Assembly (NCBI GenBank): GCA_003214695.1
Contig: QCLI01000002.1
Location: 112,789-176,788, forward strand
Source of the DNA: Prochlorococcus sp. AG-412-P08
GTDB lineage: Bacteria; Cyanobacteriota; Cyanobacteriia; PCC-6307; Cyanobiaceae
DNA length: 64,000 bases
Direction of reading: 5' to 3'
A model generated the notes under the pieces. The model was given only the letters and a program-made list of their open reading frames with translations. It made no database searches and had not been told where the DNA came from. This document shows, one piece after another, positions 41,011 through 50,721 of the stretch (position 1 is the first letter of the stretch; the number at the start of each line of letters is the position of its first letter). The position numbers were made by a program, and so were the translations under genes.

Positions 41011-41373
41011 CTAACTCCATTCAAGTGCACCTTTGCGCCAAGCATATGCTAGTGCAACTATAAGAATTGAAATGAAAATAAGTGCTTCTATGAATGCTAG
41101 TAATCCAAGTTTGTGAAATGCAACTGCCCATGGATACAGAAACACTGTTTCTACGTCGAAAATAACGAATACAAGTGCAAACATGTAATACCTGATATTA
41201 AATTGAATCCATGCTCCCCCAATTGGTTCCATGCCAGATTCATAAGTTAATTCTCTTTCCCCAGGTTTGCTTTTTGGAGAAATTAGTTTATTTGTGACGA
41301 GAGCAAGAACTGGAACTGCAGCTGATATCAATAGAAAACCAAGGAATGCGTCGTAACCCTCAAGAGTAAACAT
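41011..41373 (-). CDS. ndhC: NADH dehydrogenase-like complex subunit 3
   Basis: A 120-residue membrane subunit (NuoA/ND3 type) of NDH-1 with three hydrophobic segments. Family motifs are [32 protein letters not shown] and [13 protein letters not shown], split here by a short loop. First gene of ndhC-K-J, which is divergent from the rubA-ycf48-psbEFLJ group across 70 bases; the two groups are neighbours in many cyanobacteria and plastids. Confidence 0.95.
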   Translation of the reverse strand: MFTLEGYDAFLGFLLISAAVPVLALVTNKLISPKSKPGERELTYESGMEPIGGAWIQFNIRYYMFALVFVIFDVETVFLYPWAVAFHKLGLLAFIEALIFISILIVALAYAWRKGALEWS

Positions 41374-41443
41374 GATGCATTAAATACTTGATTATTAGTT
41401 TGGCACCCACTTAAGCGCACTTTCCTCGATAGAGTTAGGTTGT

Positions 41444-41890
41444 GTGAAACTGCAAACGGTGAGAGATGAACAAAAACCTGCATTAGATGAGACAAATGCC
41501 AATAAATCTGGCAATAGTCCTAGTGATGCAGAGAAAAAATTAGATCTGAAACTTCAAGACCTAGAGCAGGATCTCAGCCAAAATAGGTTTGAATGCAGAG
41601 GATGTGGTTATGTTTATGACCCTAATGAGGGGCTGCGGAAATATAATATCCCTCCAGGAACTCCTTTTTTGGAAATAGATCAAGAAATCTTCCGTTGCCC
41701 TGTTTGCAGAGCACGATATGGTGCTTACAAAGATATAGGGGCTAAATTTGTACCTACTGATGGTTTTGAAGATAATGTTGTTTATGGATTTGGATTTAAT
41801 ACTCTTCCCCCAGGTCAAAAAAATGTCCTTATTTTTGGCGGCTTAGCCTTTGCCGCTGCTTGTTTTTTATCCCTTTACTCCTTGCATTAA
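41444..41890 (+). CDS. rubA: Membrane-anchored rubredoxin
   Basis: A 148-residue rubredoxin with a polar N-terminal extension, the iron site [10 protein letters not shown] (Cys 51 and 54) and [13 protein letters not shown] (Cys 85 and 88), and a C-terminal helix (about 127-147) that anchors it to the thylakoid membrane. RubA is needed for photosystem assembly in cyanobacteria and plants. The start is a GTG; another GTG five codons later is possible. It lies directly upstream of ycf48 and the psbEFLJ genes, an arrangement found widely in oxygenic phototrophs. Confidence 0.93.
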   Translation: MKLQTVRDEQKPALDETNANKSGNSPSDAEKKLDLKLQDLEQDLSQNRFECRGCGYVYDPNEGLRKYNIPPGTPFLEIDQEIFRCPVCRARYGAYKDIGAKFVPTDGFEDNVVYGFGFNTLPPGQKNVLIFGGLAFAAACFLSLYSLH

Positions 41891-41897
41891 GCTTTTC

Positions 41898-42917
41898 ATG
41901 AATCGCTTCATCAACTATTCAGTTAATTTAATTTTAATTCTTTCACTTGGTTTTACCTTGACTGGGTGTGTGACAACTACTCGTTTACCAGTTGAGCCAA
42001 ATAGTCCTTGGGAGGAAATTCAATTAGCCAGTGATGACAACCCTCTTGATATAGCATTTGTTAATGAAAAACATGGTTTTTTAGTTGGAGCAAATAGGTT
42101 AATTCTTGAAACAAATGATGGAGGCTTGACTTGGCAAGAGAGGAGTTTGGAACTCACTAGTGAGGAGAATTTCAGATTGATTAGCATTGACTTTAAAGAA
42201 GATGAAGGTTGGATTGTTGGTCAACCTAACCTTGTTATGCATACTGAAGATGCAGGGCAGAATTGGACGCGTTTATCGCTGGGTAATCAATTGCCTGGTG
42301 ATCCATATCTGATAACAACTCTTGATAAAAATTCAGCGGAATTAGCTACTACTGCTGGTGCGGTATATAGAACAAATGACGCAGGCCAAAATTGGGAAGG
42401 GAGGGTTGCAGAAGCCTCAGGGGGTGTTCGAGACTTGCGTAGAAGAAAAGATGGTACTTATGTAAGCGTAAGTAGTTTAGGTAACTTCTTTGTAACTTTA
42501 GATAGTGGAGATCAAGCCTGGCAGTCTCATCAAAGAGCAAGTAGTAAAAGAGTCCAAACCTTAGGCTTTAAACCCGACGGCCAATTATGGATGCTTTCAA
42601 GAGGAGCAGAGATTCGTCTTAATGACCAAGTTGGTGATTATGAAAGTTGGTCTAAGCCAATAATCCCTTTAGTCAATGGATACAACTATATGGATATGGC
42701 ATGGGACCCAAATGGTGGAATTTGGGCTGGTGGTGGAAATGGAACTCTTTTAGTTAGTAAAGATGATGGGGAAACTTGGGAAAAAGATCCAATTGGTTAC
42801 GCAACTCCAACTAATTTCATTCGAATACTTTTTCTAGAAAATTCTTCAAGTAATTCCCCTAAAGGCTTTGCCTTAGGGGAAAGAGGACATGTTTTACGCT
42901 GGATTGGATACTCATAA
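41898..42917 (+). CDS. ycf48: Photosystem II assembly factor Ycf48/HCF136
   Basis: A propeller protein on the lumen side that binds precursor D1 during photosystem II assembly. The track starts at 41850, but the ATG at 41898 gives a clean lipoprotein signal: hydrophobic core [10 protein letters not shown] then the lipobox LTGC (339 residues in total). Repeated motifs such as [26 protein letters not shown] and [10 protein letters not shown] mark the blades. It follows rubA by 7 bases and precedes psbE by about 99 bases. An inverted repeat lies near its 3' end. Confidence 0.94.
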   Translation: MNRFINYSVNLILILSLGFTLTGCVTTTRLPVEPNSPWEEIQLASDDNPLDIAFVNEKHGFLVGANRLILETNDGGLTWQERSLELTSEENFRLISIDFKEDEGWIVGQPNLVMHTEDAGQNWTRLSLGNQLPGDPYLITTLDKNSAELATTAGAVYRTNDAGQNWEGRVAEASGGVRDLRRRKDGTYVSVSSLGNFFVTLDSGDQAWQSHQRASSKRVQTLGFKPDGQLWMLSRGAEIRLNDQVGDYESWSKPIIPLVNGYNYMDMAWDPNGGIWAGGGNGTLLVSKDDGETWEKDPIGYATPTNFIRILFLENSSSNSPKGFALGERGHVLRWIGYS

Positions 42918-43016
42918 ATGGCTTCTAATGCACAACGCTCTGTAACCATGCTGATACACCTGCCCAAACTTTTAGATAGACCCTTGTAGGATCAGGCAGA
43001 TAATACGCGTGAGGCT

Positions 43017-43265
43017 ATGGCTGCCGGCTCCACCGGGGAACGCCCGTTTTTTGAGATCATTACCAGTGTCCGTTATTGGATTATCCATGCCGTGACTCTG
43101 CCTGCGATCTTTATTGCAGGATTCTTATTTGTGTCTACAGGACTTGCCTATGACGCATTTGGAACTCCTAGACCAGATTCCTATTTTCAGGCTTCTGAAA
43201 CTAAGGCACCAGTAGTGTCACAACGCTTTGAATCCAAAGCGCAACTTGACCTGCGCCTGAAATAA
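43017..43265 (+). CDS. psbE: Cytochrome b559 alpha subunit
   Basis: An 82-residue photosystem II core protein with one transmembrane helix (about 21-42). The heme-ligating histidine is His24 in [16 protein letters not shown]. The start is supported by GTGAGG just upstream. Coding bases are GC-richer than the surroundings, as expected for a highly expressed photosynthesis gene. First of the four-gene psbE-F-L-J transcript. Confidence 0.97.
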   Translation: MAAGSTGERPFFEIITSVRYWIIHAVTLPAIFIAGFLFVSTGLAYDAFGTPRPDSYFQASETKAPVVSQRFESKAQLDLRLK

Positions 43266-43268
43266 CCA

Positions 43269-43415
43269 ATGACAAACTCTTCTTCTCCCTTACAGGCTGT
43301 TGAAGTCCGCACCTATCCCATTTTTACGGTGCGTTGGCTTGCAGTTCATGCACTGGCTATCCCAACAGTATTTTTCTTGGGTGCTATTGCGGCAATGCAG
43401 TTCATCCGTCGTTGA
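43269..43415 (+). CDS. psbF: Cytochrome b559 beta subunit
   Basis: Too short for the ORF track. It encodes 48 residues, [20 protein letters not shown] then [22 protein letters not shown]. The conserved histidine (about residue 27) binds the heme shared with PsbE. It starts 3 bases after the psbE stop codon, which argues for translational coupling. Confidence 0.97.
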
Positions 43416-43436
43416 TTTACGACTTATTTTTTAGCC

Positions 43437-43556
43437 ATGCAAGTTACTCCAAATCCAAACAAGCTTTCGGTTGAGCTGAACCGAACAAGCCTTTACTTAG
43501 GGCTTTTGCTTGTTTTTGTTCTCGGGATTTTGTTCTCAAGCTATTTCTTTAATTAA
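43437..43556 (+). CDS. psbL: Photosystem II protein L
   Basis: Too short for the ORF track. The 39-residue product, ending [18 protein letters not shown] followed by SSYFFN, is the nearly invariant PsbL single-helix protein at the photosystem II dimer interface. It lies 21 bases after psbF and 14 bases before psbJ, completing the psbEFLJ order. Confidence 0.97.
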   Translation: MQVTPNPNKLSVELNRTSLYLGLLLVFVLGILFSSYFFN

Positions 43557-43570
43557 AATCTTTTTTAATC

Positions 43571-43765
43571 ATGAGCAAACTAAAGGGACCTGATGGTCGT
43601 CTACCTGACAGACTTCCTGATGGACGTCCAGCTGTTTCTTGGGAACGTCGTTGGACTGAGGGTCAGTTGCCCTTGTGGTTAGTTGCCACAGCTGGTGGTA
43701 TTGCAGTTATTTTTGTTTTAGGAATCTTCTTCTATGGTTCTTATACAGGTGTTGGGTCAGCCTGA
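43571..43765 (+). CDS. psbJ: Photosystem II protein J
   Basis: A 64-residue single-helix photosystem II protein ([19 protein letters not shown], then [13 protein letters not shown]). Its N-terminus (about 25 residues, [20 protein letters not shown]) is longer than in plants but is seen in marine picocyanobacteria. Last gene of psbEFLJ; the convergent mtnP gene ends 26 bases downstream. Confidence 0.96.
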   Translation: MSKLKGPDGRLPDRLPDGRPAVSWERRWTEGQLPLWLVATAGGIAVIFVLGIFFYGSYTGVGSA

Positions 43766-43791
43766 TTCCCTAAATGGCTTTAAAAACTAGT

Positions 43792-44736
43792 TTATTTATT
43801 GAACTTACCCCAGTAATGTTCAGTAAATAAATTTATTTTTCGACGAGTTGTTGTTGATACTTTTTCCTTGGGAGTCATAAGACTATTCTTGAGAGCTTTG
43901 TGAGCCTCGCTTTGAGGTCTCAAAGAAGAAACACGTCTTGCAATAGCGTTTATTATGTCTTTCGCGAGTTTTGCGTTAATAGAAAGATTTTCGATGACCA
44001 TATCTACGGTTACATTTCCAAAACCTTCATGCCAGCAGTCATAGTCAGTAACCATTGATAGCGATGAATAAGCTATCTCGGCTTCTCTGGCTAACCTTGC
44101 TTCTGTATGGTTAGTCATACCTATTACATTGCAACCCCAACTTCTATAGAGTCTAGATTCAGCACGAGTCGAGAATGCTGGCCCTTCCATGGCAAGATAT
44201 GTCCCTTCTCTGTGGAGTTGGCGACCTTCAGGCATTAATTGCTCGCCTTCCTCAGCAACTAATCTTGAAAGTGTTGGGCAAAAAGGATCTGCCATTGTCA
44301 CATGTGCTACTGCACCCTCACCAAAGAAGGTTAAGGGCCTTTGGTGAGTGCGGTCAATAAATTGATCTGGAACAACTAAATCTAATGGTCTTACTTGTTC
44401 TTGTAATGAACCAACTGCTGATGGAGAAAGAATCCATCGGACATTTAGTGATCTCAAGGCCCATATATTTGCTCTGTAAGGAATTTCCGTGGGGGTAAAA
44501 GTGTGATGTCTTCCATGTCGAGCTAAGAAAACTACCTCCATTTCCCCTAGATTGCCAATACGTAAACTGTCAGAAGGTTTCCCATAGGGAGTATCTATGT
44601 CCACTTCTTTTACATTCTCAAGGCTTTCTATTGAATAGAGTCCACTACCTCCTAGAACTCCAAGTCGAGCATTCTTTAAAAAGCCAGGCTTGGAATCTTT
44701 CCCAAGAAAATTTGAAGGAAAATGCTGGTTGATCAT
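43792..44736 (-). CDS. mtnP: S-methyl-5'-thioadenosine phosphorylase
   Basis: Cleaves methylthioadenosine to adenine and methylthioribose-1-phosphate in methionine salvage and polyamine by-product removal. The 314-residue enzyme shows RLGVLGGSGLYSIESL, VVFLARHGRHHTFTP, and MTNHTEARLAREAEIAYSS followed by MVTDYD. Its first codons overlap the first codons of the divergent SelD fusion by 15 bases, so their promoters must lie inside each other's coding starts or the real mtnP start is slightly further in; no later in-frame ATG gives a good N-terminus. Confidence 0.92.
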   Translation of the reverse strand: MINQHFPSNFLGKDSKPGFLKNARLGVLGGSGLYSIESLENVKEVDIDTPYGKPSDSLRIGNLGEMEVVFLARHGRHHTFTPTEIPYRANIWALRSLNVRWILSPSAVGSLQEQVRPLDLVVPDQFIDRTHQRPLTFFGEGAVAHVTMADPFCPTLSRLVAEEGEQLMPEGRQLHREGTYLAMEGPAFSTRAESRLYRSWGCNVIGMTNHTEARLAREAEIAYSSLSMVTDYDCWHEGFGNVTVDMVIENLSINAKLAKDIINAIARRVSSLRPQSEAHKALKNSLMTPKEKVSTTTRRKINLFTEHYWGKFNK

Positions 44737-46911
44737 CTTGTATTAGCAGGGGGTGGTCATACCCATGCACTTATTTTGTTGCGATGGGCAATGAATCCTC
44801 AATTAAGACCAAAGTGTTTAATCACGTTGATAAATCGAGAAAGCTCAACAATTTATTCAGGAATGTTTCCTGGTCTTATCTCTGGCCTTTATCAATTAGA
44901 CAAGGCTTCAATAGATTTAAGATTGCTTGCTGATAGAGCAGGCGTATCTTTAGTTGTCGGAGAAATTAAATCATTAGATCTAACTCAGAATAGATTGTTT
45001 TTGCAAAGGCGTCCTTCTATAGAATTTTCTAGATTAAGCTTGGACGTTGGATCTGAAACTTTTGTCGATGATGCAATTTCTCAAGTAATTAAAAATAAAA
45101 GCCTTGCAAGTCCAATTAGGCCCTTTGAAAAATGTCTAAAATGGATAAATTGCTTTGATAATAGCTATATAGAAGAAAAGCATGATTCTTTTACAGTTAT
45201 TGGATCAGGTCTTGCTGCTCTGGAAATGGTCTTTGCACTTAGGCGAAGATGGCCCTCAAGACTATTAAGACTGCAAGCTTACGAAGAAAAACTGAATAAA
45301 AGTTTTAGGCAGCAACTCTCTTTAGCAAAGATTCAAATCACTCATCCGAGCAGCCCTATTTTAGGTCCTGTATTGCTTTGTACAGGTAGCCAAGCACCTA
45401 AGTGGTTAAAGAATAGTGGTTTAGATGCAAATGATATTGGAAGAGTAAAAACGAATTCAAATTTTTTGGTGCGTGGTCGTTGCGATGTATTTGCTGTAGG
45501 GGACTGTGGCTTGCTTGGTAAGAGTAAGCCTCCTCCTTCTGGTGTTTGGGCTGTGCGTGCTGCAGTCCCTTTGGCTAAAAATATTGAAAGATCTTTTTCA
45601 AATCAATCACTCTTGTCTTGGAAGCCTCAGAAATATGCTTTGCACTTAGTAGGTACTCATAGAGAGCAAAGTCCTCCTATTGCCTGGATGCTCTGGGGAC
45701 CCTTTATTTTTGGACCTTGTCGTCTTTTTTGGCAATGGAAGAAGAAACTTGATAGGAGATTTATTCAGAAATTTATCAATTTTGAAGAAATGAATGAGTC
45801 GAAAGATAAACAATTACCTTGTCGAGGTTGTGCCTCGAAAATGCCTTTTCAGCCTTTGCAAAATGCTTTGAGAGAAGCTGAACTTTCAGTGTTAAGTGAC
45901 TACCCAGAGGATGCGGCTCTTGTGAAATCTTCTCAAGATGAGGGCTTTTGGCTCCAAAGTGTTGATGGGTTCCCTGCTTTAGTAAGTGACCCTTGGGTAA
46001 ATGCTCGGCTAACCACGTTACATGCATGTTCGGATATTTGGGCTAGGGGCGCTTATGTTTCTTCTGCGCAACCAGTTATTACAATTCCATCAGTTGGTGG
46101 ATTCCTCCAGAAAGAAATTTTGACTCAATGCCTTTTAGGAATTAAATCGGCATTAAAACCTCAAGGAGCAGAATTGATAGGTGGTCACACTTATGAGTCC
46201 AGATCGGCTCTAGACCAAAATATTAATTTAGGGATTCAAATCTCTCTTTCCATTAATGGATTTCTACATTCAGATTGTTTGCCTTGGAGTAAAGGTGGAC
46301 TGAAACCTGGTGATTCTATTCTTTTAAGCAGAGGGATTGGCAGTGGTGTGATTTTTGCTGCTGCAATGCAAGGAACATCTTCTGCTAGTTATGTGGATAG
46401 TGCATTATTAACGCTTTCTGAGAGTCAACACGAACTGATTGAAAAGCTTCAAAGAAAAGTTATTGAAACATCAAACCCAAATTTGATTCATGCGTGCACA
46501 GATGTAACAGGTTTTGGTTTGATTGGCCACTTAAGTGAAATGATTAATGCTACTAATGTAACAAGACTGAAAGCAAAATTGCCCTTAATTAAAGTTGATA
46601 TTTTTGGAGAAGCTATCCCAACGCTTAGAGGTGCAAAAAGTCTTCTTGAAAAGGGGTTTGAAAGTACACTTTCACCTTCTAATAAAAGTTTCTTAAATCT
46701 ATTAAATTCAAAAAATAAATCTTCAGGATATATAAATTTAATTGAGCATAATGAATACCAAGATAATCATGAAATAGAGCTTATTAAGAAACTATTGGTA
46801 GATCCTCAAACATGTGGCCCATTAATGATTGCTTGTGATCCAGATGATGCAGAAGGACTTGTTAAAGATTCATCTTGGCATCAAATTGGATTAGTTGATT
46901 TTGCCGAATAA
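44722..46911 (+). CDS. selD: FAD dehydrogenase fused to selenide, water dikinase (SelD)
   Basis: A 729-residue fusion. Residues about 1-350 form an FAD/NAD(P)-binding dehydrogenase of NDH-2/sulfide-quinone reductase type (DHLVLAGGGHTHALIL; VFAVGDCGLLGKSKPPPSGV). From about residue 365 to the end is SelD: the active-site motif CRGCASKMP (catalytic Cys and Lys, no selenocysteine), GADLIGGHTYESRS-like metal loop (ELIGGHTYESRS), and HACTDVTGFGLIGHL. SelD makes selenophosphate for tRNA 2-selenouridine or selenoproteins. The fusion is known from marine picocyanobacteria; the dehydrogenase may supply reduced selenium (inference). Confidence 0.93.
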   Translation: MLVDHLVLAGGGHTHALILLRWAMNPQLRPKCLITLINRESSTIYSGMFPGLISGLYQLDKASIDLRLLADRAGVSLVVGEIKSLDLTQNRLFLQRRPSIEFSRLSLDVGSETFVDDAISQVIKNKSLASPIRPFEKCLKWINCFDNSYIEEKHDSFTVIGSGLAALEMVFALRRRWPSRLLRLQAYEEKLNKSFRQQLSLAKIQITHPSSPILGPVLLCTGSQAPKWLKNSGLDANDIGRVKTNSNFLVRGRCDVFAVGDCGLLGKSKPPPSGVWAVRAAVPLAKNIERSFSNQSLLSWKPQKYALHLVGTHREQSPPIAWMLWGPFIFGPCRLFWQWKKKLDRRFIQKFINFEEMNESKDKQLPCRGCASKMPFQPLQNALREAELSVLSDYPEDAALVKSSQDEGFWLQSVDGFPALVSDPWVNARLTTLHACSDIWARGAYVSSAQPVITIPSVGGFLQKEILTQCLLGIKSALKPQGAELIGGHTYESRSALDQNINLGIQISLSINGFLHSDCLPWSKGGLKPGDSILLSRGIGSGVIFAAAMQGTSSASYVDSALLTLSESQHELIEKLQRKVIETSNPNLIHACTDVTGFGLIGHLSEMINATNVTRLKAKLPLIKVDIFGEAIPTLRGAKSLLEKGFESTLSPSNKSFLNLLNSKNKSSGYINLIEHNEYQDNHEIELIKKLLVDPQTCGPLMIACDPDDAEGLVKDSSWHQIGLVDFAE

Positions 46912-46913
46912 CT

Positions 46914-48182
46914 TTAACTTGGGTTTGTTCTTTTGTGTTTCTTTAGTTCGACCATTCTAAGTCTTTTTAACTCTTGACCTAAGGCTGGCCCTTGTTCCCA
47001 GCCTTTTTTTATAAGTTCTTCAGCGGTTATTTCTGCTTTTATGAGACGCCAGCGTCCCCACCATCTTAATAATGGTCTCCAAAGAGGATTCCCTAAGCAG
47101 ATCGCAATAGCTATTGCTGTTGGATCCCAGCTTGCAGATTCAATCTCCTCACACCATCTTTGTGCATCCCAATTCGCTGTTTTTTTTGAAACATAGAGTG
47201 AAAGAAAATGTTCATTTATTTGAGTGCATTCACTTAACAACTTTTGCTGTGAATGTGATAAGTCTAATCTTTCTGCAAGTTTAACTGGATTGATTGAATT
47301 GGAAATAAAAGCTGTCAATGGATTGAGACCTAAGCGCAATGCCCAATTGATCCTCCTCTTCCAGTACTTGTCATTCTGAATCTTTTTATCTATTAATATT
47401 AAAGCCCCCCATTCCTGAAGATATTGAATTGCTATTGCCCAATTATTTTCTTTCTCTAGTAAGACTTTTAGTTCCATTTGTAGCCTAGTACAAAGAGAAC
47501 TAGGCAAGTCCTTATACTTATCATCTATTGCATGATTCCAAGGCCATAAGCTTATTGTTGATTTTATTTGATTTAGTGATTCTGAAGTTAAGTTAAAGCC
47601 TAATCTTGCGGCATAACGTGCTGCTCTAATAACTCGTGTTGGATCCTCTGCAACACTTCTAGAATGAATAAATTCTATTTTTCGATTGATAATTGCTTCT
47701 CTTCCCTGTAAATAATCTATCAGTTGATTTGTCCTTAGATCTAAGGCTATTGCATTTATTGTGAAATCACGTCTGGATAAGTCATCTTCAAGATGAGCAG
47801 GTTTTATCTTTGGGTTTGCAGCAAGAACTGGATATTTTTCTATTCTTGCTCTAGCAATATCTACAGGAATTCCATCGATCTTTAATTCAACAGTTTGATA
47901 GAGATGATTGAATCTGGATATATTGACTCTGGAATCTCCTAAAAGATTACTTATACTTTCTGCTAGTTTTTTTGGATCTTCTTCAATTATTAGGTCAATA
48001 TCGAAGAACTTCTTTGGTGATTGGTTAAGACTTTTATTGATGAGCTGATCTCTGATAATGCCGCCTACAACGGCAATTCTTTTAATTCCTGCTTGATCTG
48101 CAGCTTTAACTAAGTTCTTTAAAAGAGCTTCGGTTAAAACTGGAAAACAATTTAGCAACTCCCGATTGATCGGGGTGAGCAT
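46914..48182 (-). CDS. CCA tRNA nucleotidyltransferase / poly(A) polymerase family
   Basis: A 422-residue class II nucleotidyltransferase. Motifs: RIAVVGGIIRDQLINKS, FDIDLIIEEDPKKLAE and the family hallmark DLSRRDFTINAIALDLRTNQLID. It most likely adds the 3' CCA to tRNAs; at least two tRNAs in this window lack an encoded CCA. In cyanobacteria the CCA and poly(A) activities cannot be told apart from motifs alone. The gene is 3 bases from the convergent SelD fusion and 49 bases downstream of the helicase gene on the same strand. Confidence 0.88.
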   Translation of the reverse strand: MLTPINRELLNCFPVLTEALLKNLVKAADQAGIKRIAVVGGIIRDQLINKSLNQSPKKFFDIDLIIEEDPKKLAESISNLLGDSRVNISRFNHLYQTVELKIDGIPVDIARARIEKYPVLAANPKIKPAHLEDDLSRRDFTINAIALDLRTNQLIDYLQGREAIINRKIEFIHSRSVAEDPTRVIRAARYAARLGFNLTSESLNQIKSTISLWPWNHAIDDKYKDLPSSLCTRLQMELKVLLEKENNWAIAIQYLQEWGALILIDKKIQNDKYWKRRINWALRLGLNPLTAFISNSINPVKLAERLDLSHSQQKLLSECTQINEHFLSLYVSKKTANWDAQRWCEEIESASWDPTAIAIAICLGNPLWRPLLRWWGRWRLIKAEITAEELIKKGWEQGPALGQELKRLRMVELKKHKRTNPS

Positions 48183-48230
48183 GGCTATAAAAAGAATTTT
48201 TCTCTTTTCTAATACTAATTGGTTTAGCTT

Positions 48231-50657
48231 TTAAACATCTTCTATTTGCTCTATTGGTGCTAAACGTGGGTCCAAAATCTTTGGACTCATTCCGCCAAAC
48301 TTAACTGCGATAGATATTTTTTGGCCACTTCCAAAAATGTGGCTGATTTGTCCTTCCCCAAAGCTGGAATGGATGACTCGATCACCTACAGCCCACTGCT
48401 TGTTGGGAGAAGGACCAGCATTTAATTTCCTTATTGCATTACTGGGACTTTGTTGAGTATTTCTAGAAGAATTTGGAAAATTTGAAGGTCGATCTAATCG
48501 AGTCAGTCGATCTAAGTGTCTTTCTCTTCTTATAGCTGTTCCTCCAGATAAGGGTAAGTCTCCGTCCATTAGTTCAGGAGGAATTTCAGAAATAAATATT
48601 GATGCAACAGCAGGTTCTCTCATGCCACCCCATAATCTTCTTTCATTTGCATGAAAAAGGAATAATTTTTCTTTAGCTCTTGTTAGGCCTACATAGCAGA
48701 GTCTTCGTTCTTCTTCTAAAGATGCTGGATCATCAAGAGAGCGATAACTTGGGAATAGACCTTGCTCCATACCAACTAGACAAACTATTGGAAACTCAAG
48801 TCCTTTACTACTATGTAAGGTCATCAGAGTTATTCGATCTAGAGCGTTGTCTTTATTGTCAGCATCGCTTGCAAGAGCAGCTGATGCTAGGAATCCTTCC
48901 AAGTCAGCTGATTCATTCTCTTCTTGATATTGGAGTGCAGCATTTACTAATTCTTGAAGGTTCCTGCGTCGTTCTTCTGCTTCATCAGTAGCAGTGGCAA
49001 TCAGTTCTTTAAGATATCCAGTATTTTCTAAGATTAATTGAATGATTTCAGATGGATTTGAGATATTTAGCTGAGCTTGTAAGCTTTGGATTATTTCTCT
49101 AAATTCCAACAACCCTTTTGCAGATCTCCCACCTAGAGATCGAATTGCTTCTGGATCAGTCACTATTTCCCATAAGGGTATACCTAACTGACTTGCTGCT
49201 TGAGTGAAATTCTGAACAGTTTTTTTACCAATACCTCTCTTTGGGACATTGAGAACTCTTAGAAGACTGACACTATCTGATGGATTAATTAATAACTTTA
49301 AGTATGCTAAAACATCTTTTATCTCTCTTCTGTCATAGAACCTTAAGCCACCAACAACTACATATGGTATGTTCCAACGAACTAGAGATTCTTCTATAAC
49401 TCTTGACTGTGCATTAGTTCTATATAACACTGCAATATCTCCCCATTTTAAACTCCTATCTCCTGCTGCAATAATCCTTAGCCTATGTACTAATGCTTCT
49501 GCTTCTGCAATCTCATCGTCGCATTTTGTTAGCTTGATTAAATCACCATTGCTACGAGTTGCTTTTAATACCTTATCTATTCTTTCTTTATTATTAGATA
49601 TCAGTCTATTTGCTGCCTCTAATATATTTGAAGTTGAACGATAATTCTCTTCAAGTTTAACAATATTTGAAGTATTTATTTTTTCTATTTTACTACTAAA
49701 GTCTTCTTGGAAACCCATTAAGATTCTAAAGTCAGCTGCTCTAAAGCTATATATACTTTGATCTGCATCACCAACTACAAAAACCGAACGGTCTTTCCAT
49801 TTTTTGAATAGAGATGGTTTTTCTCCATTTGTTACTAATAATTTAATTAATTCATATTGAGTCCAATTCGTATCCTGATATTCATCAACAAGTAAATGTT
49901 TAAACCTATTATGCCAGTAGTTTCTTGTATCTTCATTTTGTTTAAGAAGTTGAACAGGTAATAAAAGCAGGTCATCGAAATCAAGAGCATTATTTGCTGC
50001 TAGTGCTTTTCTATAAATTCTATAGGCCTGAGCAGTTAACTTTCCTCTTTTCCCATCAGCTTCTGCCTCTAAAGTATCAGGCATCATTCCTTTATTTTTT
50101 GCATTACTTATTGCCCAACGAATCTTTTTAGGTTCAACTCTTTTGGGATCAAGCTGTAAATCTTGCGTAACGATTTCTTTTATTAAACTTTGGGCATCTG
50201 TTTCATCATATATAGAGAAATGCCTAGTCCAACTTAAACCTTCTTTGTCAATATACTTTTCAATATCAAAACGAAGTAAACGAGCAAATAATGCATGGAA
50301 TGTACCTATCCATAGATCCTTCGTTATTTCTCTCTTAATACGAGTACGAAGTTCATTTTGTACAGATAAATGTAATGTACTTAGTGGTTGGCCTAAATCA
50401 CTCTCTGCTAGTTTTTTAGCTAGTAGAATTTCAAGCCTATCTTTCATTTCTCTTGCTGCTTTATTTGTAAAAGTTACGGCAAGAATTTCAGCAGGATCTA
50501 CTTTGAAGTCTGAAATTAAATGAGCGATTCTATGGGTTAATGCTTTTGTCTTACCACTACCTGCACCTGCAACAACTAGAAGTGGACCTTCATAATGATT
50601 AACCGCTTTTGATTGATCTTGATTGAGGCCAAGAAGGAATGTGCTTTTATTATTCAT
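48231..50657 (-). CDS. UvrD/PcrA-type DNA helicase
   Basis: An 808-residue superfamily 1A helicase. Motif I is VVAGAGSGKTKALTHRIAHL, motif II is LLVDEYQDTNWTQYEL, motif III is GDADQSIYSFRAAD, motif IV to VI include LEENYRSTSNILEAANRLI and LMTLHSSKGLEFPIVCLVG followed by VGLTRAKEKLFLFHA. It unwinds DNA in nucleotide excision and mismatch repair and clears replication obstacles. The C-terminal 60 residues fold as a small SH3-like domain (WAVGDRVIHSSFGEGQI) as in PcrA. Confidence 0.93.
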   Translation of the reverse strand: MNNKSTFLLGLNQDQSKAVNHYEGPLLVVAGAGSGKTKALTHRIAHLISDFKVDPAEILAVTFTNKAAREMKDRLEILLAKKLAESDLGQPLSTLHLSVQNELRTRIKREITKDLWIGTFHALFARLLRFDIEKYIDKEGLSWTRHFSIYDETDAQSLIKEIVTQDLQLDPKRVEPKKIRWAISNAKNKGMMPDTLEAEADGKRGKLTAQAYRIYRKALAANNALDFDDLLLLPVQLLKQNEDTRNYWHNRFKHLLVDEYQDTNWTQYELIKLLVTNGEKPSLFKKWKDRSVFVVGDADQSIYSFRAADFRILMGFQEDFSSKIEKINTSNIVKLEENYRSTSNILEAANRLISNNKERIDKVLKATRSNGDLIKLTKCDDEIAEAEALVHRLRIIAAGDRSLKWGDIAVLYRTNAQSRVIEESLVRWNIPYVVVGGLRFYDRREIKDVLAYLKLLINPSDSVSLLRVLNVPKRGIGKKTVQNFTQAASQLGIPLWEIVTDPEAIRSLGGRSAKGLLEFREIIQSLQAQLNISNPSEIIQLILENTGYLKELIATATDEAEERRRNLQELVNAALQYQEENESADLEGFLASAALASDADNKDNALDRITLMTLHSSKGLEFPIVCLVGMEQGLFPSYRSLDDPASLEEERRLCYVGLTRAKEKLFLFHANERRLWGGMREPAVASIFISEIPPELMDGDLPLSGGTAIRRERHLDRLTRLDRPSNFPNSSRNTQQSPSNAIRKLNAGPSPNKQWAVGDRVIHSSFGEGQISHIFGSGQKISIAVKFGGMSPKILDPRLAPIEQIEDV

Positions 50658-50721
50658 AGTATTGATATAAACCTAGTTATATATAGATAGTTAAGTATCT
50701 GACAGGGCTTTGTAAAATCAA

